DNA from: Actinomycetes bacterium
GTDB taxonomy: Bacteria; Actinomycetota; Actinomycetes; Propionibacteriales; Nocardioidaceae
Direction: 5' to 3'
DNA: 9,274 nt
Assembly: GCA_023417775.1 (NCBI GenBank)
Contig: JAEZEJ010000082.1
Coordinates: 1-9,274, forward strand
Of this stretch, positions 1 to 4,881 are shown in pieces; positions within the stretch are counted from its first letter, which is position 1; each line of letters opens with the position of its first letter. Under the pieces are notes generated by a model. The model did not search any database. It was not told the DNA's origin and saw nothing but the letters and a program-made list of their open reading frames with translations. The position numbers and the translations under genes were made by a program.

Positions 1-164
1 GGCGCGCCGGGGGGGGGCCCCCGCGACGGTGGGGCGGGAACGCACATATCGCATCCCTCCACTGCACAACGTCCGTCCGGCTCTGTCCACGCGAGCGGCT
101 TGCCAGGCAGGCGATCCGCCTGCGAGATCAGGGCGAATGGGGGATCCGACGGGTCGGGCATCAT
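1..164 (-). CDS. Possible 5' end of a divergent gene, running off the left edge
   Basis: A minus-strand frame is open from tandem ATG codons at 164-162 and 161-159 to the window edge, about 54 residues. The first 30 or so codons have a G/C-rich third position like a real gene and read MMPDPSDPPFALISQADRLP at the start; later residues are Cys-rich (CAVEGCDMC) and then Pro-rich where the frame runs through a G9/C5 homopolymer block at 9-22. I recognise no family. There is no Shine-Dalgarno before the ATG pair, so translation would have to be leaderless. The plus-strand frame 1 is also open through most of this stretch, so chance openness in GC-rich DNA is a serious alternative. Confidence 0.25.
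   Translation of the reverse strand, partial: MMPDPSDPPFALISQADRLPGKPLAWTEPDGRCAVEGCDMCVPAPPSRGPPPGA
107..123. repeat. Perfect 7-bp inverted repeat upstream of the XRE regulator
   Basis: GCAGGCG (107-113) and CGCCTGC (117-123) are perfect inverted arms around a 3-nt centre. It lies 72 bp upstream of the regulator start and just after a TTGCCA (100-105) that could be a -35 element, though no convincing -10 follows at the right distance. It could be a protein-binding palindrome; it lacks a T-tract, so it is not a good terminator. What binds here is unknown. Confidence 0.3.
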
Positions 165-194
165 GATGCACTAGAGGAGCACTATCATGCACTC
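158..194. promoter_or_regulatory. Likely operator: palindrome plus three helically phased GCACT repeats
   Basis: A perfect 12-bp palindrome, GCATCATGATGC, occupies 158-169. GCACT occurs at 168-172, 179-183 and 189-193, spaced 11 and 10 bp, with the wider forms TGCACTA, AGCACTA and TGCACTC. Repeats one helical turn apart put all sites on the same DNA face. They flank and overlap the ribosome-binding site and start codon of the XRE-cupin regulator, so autoregulation by that protein is the natural inference. The binding protein is not shown by sequence. Confidence 0.4.
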
Positions 195-198
195 ATGA
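173..198 (+). promoter_or_regulatory. Shine-Dalgarno and three-codon upstream ORF coupled to the regulator start
   Basis: The only good Shine-Dalgarno, AGAGGAG (173-179), lies 7 nt before an ATG at 187, the ideal distance, but that ATG opens a three-codon frame (Met-His-Ser-stop, 187-198). Its last bases, ATGA, overlap the regulator's own ATG at 195, which is 15 nt from the Shine-Dalgarno and too far for efficient direct initiation. The likely reading is termination-reinitiation coupling from a minimal upstream ORF. The alternative is inefficient direct initiation at 195. Confidence 0.45.
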
Positions 199-785
199 CC
201 GGTGTGGACGACTTGGCGCGAGTGATCGGCGAGCGGATCCGCCAGGAGCGGCTGGCCCGACGGTGGACCCTCGACCAGCTGGCGGCGGCTGCCGGGGTGA
301 GTCGGCGCCTGATCGTCACTCTCGAGCAGGGCGCCGCGAACCCGAGTGTGGGCACACTGCTGCGGCTGAGCGAAGCGCTCGGCGTGGGCCTTCCGGCGCT
401 CGTCGAGCCACCGTCGAACGGTGCGGTGAAGGTGACCCGGCGCGGTGAGGGGGCGGTGTTGTGGACCGGGGCCGCAGGAGGCCGAGGCGTGCTGGTCGCC
501 GGTACGGAATCGCCGGATGTCGTGGAGCTGTGGGATTGGACCTTGGGCCCTGCCGAACGCCATGTCAGCGAGGCTCACGCGGCCGGAACCAGGGAGCTGC
601 TGCAGGTGATCGAGGGCGGTCTCGTGGTCGAGGTCGACGACGATGTTCACGTGCTGGCGACGGGGGATGCCATCACCTTCCCCGGCGATCTCCAGCACGC
701 CTATGCGAACCCGGGTGATGCGGTGGTGCGGTTCGGTCTGGCGGTGTTCGAGCCCGGAGTCGGATCGTCCGCAGGGGAACCGTGA
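195..785 (+). CDS. XRE-family transcriptional regulator with C-terminal cupin domain
   Basis: A 196-residue, two-domain cytoplasmic DNA-binding protein. Residues about 8-70 form an XRE/Cro-type helix-turn-helix (recognition region QLAAAAGVSRRLIVTLEQG, then NPSVGTLLRLSEALGV). Residues about 110-186 form a cupin_2 sensor fold with the two cupin motifs around H128/E134 (EAHAAGTRELLQVIEG) and around 157-172 (GDAITFPGDLQHAY, H168). Family members usually sense a small metabolite in the cupin and repress an adjacent transporter or catabolic gene. The next gene, an EamA exporter, starts inside this gene's stop codon (GTGA, 782-785), so the pair is co-transcribed and translationally coupled and the exporter is the probable target. 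ATG at 195 was chosen because the HTH starts soon after it and no longer in-frame start exists. Phased GCACT repeats before the start suggest autoregulation. The ligand is unknown; an amino acid or related compound is an inference from the partner. Confidence 0.9.
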   Translation: MTGVDDLARVIGERIRQERLARRWTLDQLAAAAGVSRRLIVTLEQGAANPSVGTLLRLSEALGVGLPALVEPPSNGAVKVTRRGEGAVLWTGAAGGRGVLVAGTESPDVVELWDWTLGPAERHVSEAHAAGTRELLQVIEGGLVVEVDDDVHVLATGDAITFPGDLQHAYANPGDAVVRFGLAVFEPGVGSSAGEP

Positions 786-1645
786 CGCGCGCCCCGGTCC
801 CGCCGTGGGCGATGGCGGTCACGGCGATGATGTCGATCCAGTTGGCCTCGGCGCTCTCGGTCGGCCTGATCGAACGCGTCGGTCCGGGAGGGGCGGCGTG
901 GCTGCGCTTGAGCATGGGAGCACTGATCCTGGTGCTGGTCGCTCGTCCACCGCTCCGATCGATCCGTCCGGGCGATGTGCTGCCGCTGCTCGGTCTGGGG
1001 GCGGCCACGGGGTTGATGACGGTGGCCTTCCTTTCCGCGATCGACCGCATCCCGCTGGGTACCGCGGTGGCGATCGAGTTCCTCGGTCCGTTGACGGTGG
1101 CCGCGGTGAGGAGCGGCAGCAGGCGCATGGTGGCCTGGCCCGGCCTGGCGCTGATCGGGGTGGTGCTGCTCACGGAGCCCTGGCATGGCGGGGTCGACAG
1201 CCTGGGGGTAGGTTTCGCCGTCCTCGCCGGGATCGGGTGGGGGACGTACATTCTGCTGACGCAGAAGGTCGGTGACCGGTTCTCGGGAATCAGCGCGCTC
1301 TCGATGACGGTGCCGGTCGCGGCGGTGGCGGCGGCACTCGTGGGTGTCCCACAGGCTGCGGGCGATCTGGACGCGGGGGTGATTCTGGCGGCGACGGGAT
1401 TGGCTCTGCTCGCGCCGGTGCTGCCGTTCGGCCTGGAGATGCTGGCGCTGCGCCGGATGACGCCGACGGCCTTCGGCACGTTGATGGCGCTCGAGCCGGC
1501 CTTCGGCGTGCTGCTCGGGCTCGTGGTGCTCGGCCAGGCGCCGTCAGTGTTGCAGCTGCTCGGCATCGCGCTGGTGGTTCTCGCCGGTGCGTGCGCGCAG
1601 CGGCGGGGCATCCGCGCTCTCGACGTTCCGATAGCCGAGTCGTGA
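782..1645 (+). CDS. EamA-family (RhtA-like) inner-membrane exporter
   Basis: A 287-residue, highly hydrophobic protein of the drug/metabolite transporter superfamily, with the two EamA repeats (roughly residues 10-135 and 145-280) and about ten predicted membrane segments. Diagnostic features are the end of the first repeat, where a GTAVAIEFLGPLTVA-type segment is typical of RhtA/YbiF threonine-homoserine exporters, and the matching TPTAFGTLMALEPAFGVLLG segment in the second repeat. Family members export amino acids or other small metabolites by proton exchange; the substrate here cannot be read from sequence. GTG start at 782 overlaps the regulator's stop by 4 bp, implying obligatory co-expression with the XRE-cupin protein. 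The gene is full length for the family. Its stop directly abuts a DUF222-like remnant on the other strand, so the junction may be an old rearrangement point. No terminator is visible after it. Confidence 0.88.
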   Translation: MTRAPVPPWAMAVTAMMSIQLASALSVGLIERVGPGGAAWLRLSMGALILVLVARPPLRSIRPGDVLPLLGLGAATGLMTVAFLSAIDRIPLGTAVAIEFLGPLTVAAVRSGSRRMVAWPGLALIGVVLLTEPWHGGVDSLGVGFAVLAGIGWGTYILLTQKVGDRFSGISALSMTVPVAAVAAALVGVPQAAGDLDAGVILAATGLALLAPVLPFGLEMLALRRMTPTAFGTLMALEPAFGVLLGLVVLGQAPSVLQLLGIALVVLAGACAQRRGIRALDVPIAES

Positions 1646-1889
1646 TGGAGGGGGCGACGCGGATGGAGCGTTCGGTGCAGATGTCCTCGTATCGTTCGGC
1701 GGCGTGTTCGGGTTCGGCCATCGCGACACGACACGTCAACCACGACCGCAGCTCGCCGACCGTGTGGGACTCGGCCTAGGCCGCGATCCGAGCCGCGAGC
1801 TCATGGCCCGTCGCCTCGATCCCATCGACCTACCGCAACTCCTCCGCCGCCACACTCCGAGCAGCTCGACCAGCCTGGCATCGGAGGTA
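1646..1889 (-). pseudogene. Decayed fragment resembling a DUF222 / HNH-endonuclease-associated protein
   Basis: This 330-bp stretch between the exporter and the next gene has no intact ORF. One minus-strand frame, read through two TAG stops (1832-1830 and 1778-1776), gives segments such as AAEELR, VDGIEATGHELAARIAA, and then HTVGELRSWL, followed by AMAEPEHAAERYEDICTERS and IRVAPS. The pattern LR-x-WL-x(3)-VA-x-A-x-P-x-x-AAER-x(6)-ERS-x-RV is what I recognise from the C-terminal part of the DUF222 domain of actinobacterial proteins that usually carry an HNH nuclease domain. N-terminal and HNH parts are missing and the homology ends at the exporter's stop codon. It is a remnant, not a functional gene. 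The assignment is from memory of the family and moderately sure. Confidence 0.45.
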
Positions 1890-1925
1890 GCAACGATCAT
1901 GATCACCATCTATGCGAGGCCACCG

Positions 1926-1948
1926 ACATTTTCGGCCACATTCTCGGC
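1926..1948 (+). repeat. Imperfect 12-bp tandem direct repeat before the small-protein promoter
   Basis: ACATTTTCGGC (1926-1936) is repeated as ACATTCTCGGC (1938-1948), with 10 of 11 bases identical and a 12-bp period. It ends 15 bp before the -10 hexamer at 1964 and overlaps the place where a -35 would lie, so it may be an activator or repressor site for the 51-residue protein. It could also be chance. Confidence 0.3.
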
Positions 1949-1975
1949 AGGTGCGGATTCGGGTAGGGTGCCTGC
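1941..1975 (+). promoter_or_regulatory. Promoter of a leaderless gene (TAGGGT -10)
   Basis: TAGGGT at 1964-1969 fits the actinobacterial TANNNT -10 and is followed by only 6 nt before the ATG at 1976. That spacing puts the transcription start on the A of the ATG, the usual layout for leaderless mRNAs in actinobacteria. No Shine-Dalgarno is present. The -35 candidate TTCTCG (1941-1946, 17-bp spacer) is weak. Confidence 0.5.
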
Positions 1976-2131
1976 ATGATCGGAGCAGGGATCGGCGTCG
2001 GCGTGGCCATCGGGGTGGCTCTCTGGCTCATCACGGACAGTGCAGTGTGGATCGGCGCCGGGATCGCCATCGGTGTCGCGATCGGAGCCGGATTCGACCA
2101 GCGTTCCTCGTCGGAGGACGACGAGGAGTAA
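1976..2131 (+). CDS. 51-residue glycine-zipper membrane protein, apparently leaderless
   Basis: A short gene encoding two hydrophobic glycine-rich helices with GxGxG/AIG spacing (starting MIGAGIGVGVAIGVALWLIT, and residues 25-39 WIGAGIAIGVAIGAG), joined by a short polar turn (TDSAV) and ending in an acidic tail (SSSEDDEE). This suggests a small inner-membrane protein whose helices pack through a glycine zipper; no function is known to me. Support for it being real: a TANNNT -10 ideally placed for leaderless transcription, G/C-ending codons throughout, and a stop just before the convergent repressor gene. Only 5 bp separate the two stop codons. It lies outside the polyol operon and need not be related to it. 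Confidence 0.65.
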   Translation: MIGAGIGVGVAIGVALWLITDSAVWIGAGIAIGVAIGAGFDQRSSSEDDEE

Positions 2132-2136
2132 CGGCT

Positions 2137-2910
2137 TCAGACGGAGACCACGGTGACGTTGACGCCGTGGTCCTGGATGTCGCCGACGTGATCGGCATCG
2201 ACGCCCTCGTTCGTGATGACGACATCGACATCGCTCAAGGGCGCGACGCGGGCGAACTCCTCGCGACCGAACTTGGAGGAGTCGGCGAGCACGATCGCCG
2301 AGCGGGCGGCGTGCATGAGCTTGGACTTGACGGCCGCTTCGGCGACATTGTGCGTGGTGATGCCGTGCCGGACGTTGACGCCGTCGACGCTGAGGAAGAC
2401 GGTGTCGAGGGTGAGCTTGTCGATCAGCTCCTCCGTCCACGGACCGACAGCCGAGCGTGAATTGGCCACGACCTGGCCCCCCAGCAGGTGCACGCTGACA
2501 TGCGGGTGGCCGGCCAGCATGCCGGCGACGACGAGCGAGTAGGTCACGACCGTCAGGTGACGGTCGGGTCCGATCTGCTCGGCGAGCTTGATCGTCGAGG
2601 TGCCCGCGTCGATGGCGATCGTGGAGTCCTCCTCGACCAGGTCGAGAGCGGCCCGGGCGATCGCGGCCTTCTCCTCGGCGAAGAGATTCTGTCGCCCGGC
2701 GTCGGTCACCGGTGCCGCGAAGGACGTGCGTTCGACGCGGACCGCTCCGCCGTGGGTGCGGCGCAGCAGGCCGCGGCGCTCCAGCTCGCTGAGATCGCGG
2801 CGGATCGTCTCGGGGGTGACATCGAAGCTCGTGGCGAGCTCATGCACGGTCACGCGATCGTGCTGGCGGACAGCCGCGGCGATCTCCCGGTGGCGCTCGG
2901 TGGCGTACAT
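2137..2910 (-). CDS. DeoR-family transcriptional repressor of the polyol operon
   Basis: A 257-residue DeoR/GlpR-type regulator of normal length. Residues 1-57 are the winged HTH (VTPETIRRDLSELERRGLL, then RRTHGGA), and residues about 75-240 are the DeoR sensor domain, related to sugar-phosphate isomerases, with DAGTST at 101-106, a VDGV turn near 175, the HNVAEAAVKSKLM helix and SSKFGREEF near 211. Family members are released from DNA by a phosphorylated sugar or ketose from the pathway they control. It is divergently oriented to the polyol operon, so a ketose phosphate or DHAP-type inducer is inferred. In-frame ATGs exist at 2922 and 2919, but MYATERH at 2910 matches the usual N-terminus of the family. 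A GGAG lies only 1 nt before that ATG, which leaves the true start slightly uncertain. Confidence 0.9.
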   Translation of the reverse strand: MYATERHREIAAAVRQHDRVTVHELATSFDVTPETIRRDLSELERRGLLRRTHGGAVRVERTSFAAPVTDAGRQNLFAEEKAAIARAALDLVEEDSTIAIDAGTSTIKLAEQIGPDRHLTVVTYSLVVAGMLAGHPHVSVHLLGGQVVANSRSAVGPWTEELIDKLTLDTVFLSVDGVNVRHGITTHNVAEAAVKSKLMHAARSAIVLADSSKFGREEFARVAPLSDVDVVITNEGVDADHVGDIQDHGVNVTVVSV

Positions 2911-2951
2911 GCTCCACATCATGCCATATCGGAACCAAACGCAGATCACTA

Positions 2952-2981
2952 TTGACTTGTTTCTGTCCGTACGTGTCTACT
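2952..2981 (+). promoter_or_regulatory. Putative sigma-70-type promoter of the polyol operon
   Basis: TTGACT (2952-2957) matches five of six bases of the -35 consensus; TCTACT (2976-2981) follows after 18 bp as a plausible -10. This would give a transcript with a leader of about 65 nt before the dehydrogenase start at 3054. A second -10-like TACGTT lies at 2991-2996. The core promoter is overlapped by the direct repeats listed separately, as expected for repression. Confidence 0.5.
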
Positions 2982-3010
2982 TGTGTCCGTTACGTTGTCA
3001 CGTGCGTCAC
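2955..3010. promoter_or_regulatory. Tandem direct repeats, likely DeoR-type operator
   Basis: TGTCCGT occurs at 2964-2970 and 2984-2990, exactly 20 bp apart, each preceded by ACTTGT (2955-2960 and 2979-2984) and followed by ACG (2971-2973; 2992-2994 after one inserted T). GTCAC then repeats at 2997-3001 and 3006-3010. Direct repeats two helical turns apart across the -35/-10 region between a DeoR gene and its divergent operon are the expected form of its operator, and could control both directions. The assignment to this repressor is inference. Confidence 0.5.
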
Positions 3011-3053
3011 ACTGCGGTCCGCGACCGCGACGCACCGAGCGAGGGTGAGGCGA

Positions 3054-4079
3054 ATGAAGCAAGCGGTCTACCACGGCATCGAGGATGTCCGGATCACCGA
3101 GGTCGAGATCCCGACGCCGGGCCCCGGCGAGGTCGTGGTGCAGAACAAGGTCACGCTGACCTGCGGTACGGACGTCAAGATGTTCATGCGCGGCTATCGG
3201 TACGATCCGCCGCACCTGATCGGGCACGAGGCCGCCGGCATCGTCCACGCCATCGGCGAGGGCGTGACCCGGTTCTCGGTGGGAGACCGTGTCGTGGCGC
3301 ACAACACCGCCCCCTGTCACCAGTGCTACTACTGCAAGAAGGGCAACCACTCCATGTGCGTGGACCTGCCCTCCAATCTCGGCGCCTATGCCGAGTACCA
3401 GCTCATCCCCGCCACTATCGTCCGCGAGACGATGTTCCGGCTGCCCGATGACATGCCCTATGAGCAGGCCGCGCTGACCGAACCGCTCGCCTGCGCGGTC
3501 TATGGCACGGCGATGGTCCCGATCGAGCTCGGCGACACGGTCGTGGTCAACGGCTGCGGCCCCATCGGCCTGATGTTCGTCCGTCTCGCGCATCTGCGCG
3601 GCGCTCGGGTCATCGCCACCGATGTCAACGAGAAGCGCCTGCAGCTCGCCACGAAGCTCGGGGCCCAGCACGTCGTCGCGATCACCGAGGGGATCGACCA
3701 GGTCGCCGCGGTACGCGCCTTCACCGAGGACGAGCGGGGTGTCGACATCGCGATCGAGGCCGCCGGCCTCCCGCAGGTCTGGGAGCTGGCCTTCGACATG
3801 GTGTGCCCAGGAGGCACGGTGCTCTTCTTCGGCGGAACCAAGAAGGACACCTCGGTGACGCTGGACTGCACGCGCTTCCACTACGACCAGATCACCGCGA
3901 AGGGCGTCTTCCACACCACCCCGATCCACGTGCGCGCGGCCTTCGAGCTGCTGAGCATGGGCGCGATCCGCCACGAGGACTTCGTCCAGAACTCCTACGA
4001 GCTCGATGATCTGGAGTCGGCGCTGCGCGAGCACGCGCGCGGCGATGTCATCAAGAACGTCATCCGGTACGACTCATGA
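3054..4079 (+). CDS. Zinc- and NAD-dependent polyol (phosphate) dehydrogenase
   Basis: A 341-residue medium-chain alcohol dehydrogenase of the sorbitol/galactitol-1-phosphate dehydrogenase type. Catalytic-zinc residues are C37 (TCGTD), H58 and E59 (GHEAAG), with E143 (TEPLAC) nearby; the structural zinc is held by C88, C91, C94 and C102. The Rossmann motif is GCGPIG (167-172), and D190 at the end of the second strand favours NAD+ over NADP+. In this operon it should oxidise the polyol phosphate delivered by the PTS to a ketose phosphate in the cytoplasm, as GatD does with galactitol-1-phosphate. The frame is open further upstream, but ATG at 3054 is chosen because the family N-terminus (MKQAVYHG) starts here and GAGG sits 3 nt and GAGGG 8 nt before it. 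It is first in the operon and overlaps the EIIA gene by ATGA. The exact substrate is not readable from sequence. Confidence 0.9.
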   Translation: MKQAVYHGIEDVRITEVEIPTPGPGEVVVQNKVTLTCGTDVKMFMRGYRYDPPHLIGHEAAGIVHAIGEGVTRFSVGDRVVAHNTAPCHQCYYCKKGNHSMCVDLPSNLGAYAEYQLIPATIVRETMFRLPDDMPYEQAALTEPLACAVYGTAMVPIELGDTVVVNGCGPIGLMFVRLAHLRGARVIATDVNEKRLQLATKLGAQHVVAITEGIDQVAAVRAFTEDERGVDIAIEAAGLPQVWELAFDMVCPGGTVLFFGGTKKDTSVTLDCTRFHYDQITAKGVFHTTPIHVRAAFELLSMGAIRHEDFVQNSYELDDLESALREHARGDVIKNVIRYDS

Positions 4080-4540
4080 ACGCGACCAGCCTGCTGCACC
4101 CCGACTTCGTCCGCACCGGTGTCGTCACATCGTCGGCCACCGAGCTGCTGCGCTCGATGGCCGAGGAACTGCGGGAGCGCGGGACCGTCAAGGACAGCTT
4201 CGCCGATGCGCTGCTGGCACGCGAGGAGAAGTTCCCGACGGGTCTGCCGACCGCGCCGATCGGCGTGGCGATCCCGCATACCGATGTCGAGCACGTCAAC
4301 GAGTCCTTCGTCAGCGTCGCTCGTCTGGACCAGCCCGTCGCGTTCCATCAGATGGGCGCCAACGCCCAGACCGTGGACGTGTCCCTCGTCGTGATGCTCG
4401 CGCTGGCCGACAGCGCGGCACAGCTGCCCATGCTCCAGTCGCTCATCGGCATGTTCTCCGATGCGGCGACCATGAGCGCCATCGTCGAGGCGGAGGGGAG
4501 CCGCGAGCTCCACGACGTCTTCGCCGCCACCATCTCCTGA
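4076..4540 (+). CDS. PTS EIIA component, galactitol (Fru/Mtl-type) family
   Basis: A 154-residue PTS EIIA-2 domain protein. The phosphoryl-accepting histidine is H68 in GVAIPHTDVEHV, the usual active-site context; E. coli GatA has a similar length and motif place. It takes phosphate from HPr and passes it to EIIB in the cytoplasm. The start overlaps the dehydrogenase stop (ATGA, 4076-4079) and has no Shine-Dalgarno of its own, so translation is probably coupled. The stop lies inside a perfect 15-bp tandem duplication (4531-4560) that widens the gap to the EIIB gene. Context with galactitol-type EIIB and EIIC points to a polyol. Use of general PTS proteins encoded elsewhere is assumed, since no HPr or EI is present here. 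Confidence 0.9.
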   Translation: MNATSLLHPDFVRTGVVTSSATELLRSMAEELRERGTVKDSFADALLAREEKFPTGLPTAPIGVAIPHTDVEHVNESFVSVARLDQPVAFHQMGANAQTVDVSLVVMLALADSAAQLPMLQSLIGMFSDAATMSAIVEAEGSRELHDVFAATIS

Positions 4541-4560
4541 TCCGACATCTCCTGATCCGA
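4531..4560 (+). repeat. Perfect 15-bp tandem duplication at the EIIA/EIIB junction
   Basis: CATCTCCTGATCCGA occurs twice head to tail (4531-4545 and 4546-4560) without mismatch. The EIIA stop codon (4538-4540) is in the first copy, so the second copy is untranslated and adds 15 nt to the intergenic gap. Perfect identity suggests a recent slippage event or selection on spacing. Confidence 0.95.
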
Positions 4561-4579
4561 AAGTACGAGGTTCCGACCT

Positions 4580-4870
4580 ATGAAGACCATCATCGTGGCC
4601 TGCGGGGGAGGTATCGCCACGTCGCAGACCGTCGCCGTGAAGCTCGGCAATCTGCTCGATGACCGCGGCCTGCGCGGCCAGGTCGCCGTCGAGGCGATCA
4701 ACATCAACTCCATCCCGAGCTATATCGACACCGCCGATGCCTACGTGTCGATCGCCCAGTCCGGCGAGACGACCTATGACCTGCCGACCTTCAGCGGCAT
4801 CCCCTTCCTGACCGGCATGGGCGCTGACGAGGAGTTCGACAAGATCCTGACCGCCCTCGGGCTGGCCTGA
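4580..4870 (+). CDS. PTS EIIB component, galactitol family
   Basis: A 96-residue cytoplasmic PTS EIIB protein of the galactitol/lactose-type fold. The phosphorylated cysteine is C8 in the N-terminal loop VACGGGIATSQT, the typical P-loop-like motif of GatB proteins. It transfers phosphate from EIIA to the incoming polyol at EIIC. ATG at 4580 is supported by GAGG at 4567-4570 (9 nt upstream) and by the family N-terminus, in which Cys lies within the first ten residues. The stop is 11 bp before EIIC. It fits the family's usual length of about 95 residues; nothing appears missing. Confidence 0.92.
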   Translation: MKTIIVACGGGIATSQTVAVKLGNLLDDRGLRGQVAVEAININSIPSYIDTADAYVSIAQSGETTYDLPTFSGIPFLTGMGADEEFDKILTALGLA

Positions 4871-4881
4871 GGAGCGCCGCG

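Noticed and set aside
9..22. G9/C5 block at the left edge as a terminator or phase-variable tract
   Set aside because: No proper loop or T-tract, and no coding frame that can be shown to depend on its length; a sequencing or assembly length error is equally possible.
673..1743. A 356-codon minus-strand frame opposite the EamA exporter
   Set aside because: Low-complexity Arg/Pro/Ser/Thr composition and antisense to a well-supported membrane protein.
2949..4034. A 361-codon minus-strand frame opposite the dehydrogenase
   Set aside because: Antisense to a complete zinc dehydrogenase with both metal sites; no start signal or domain.
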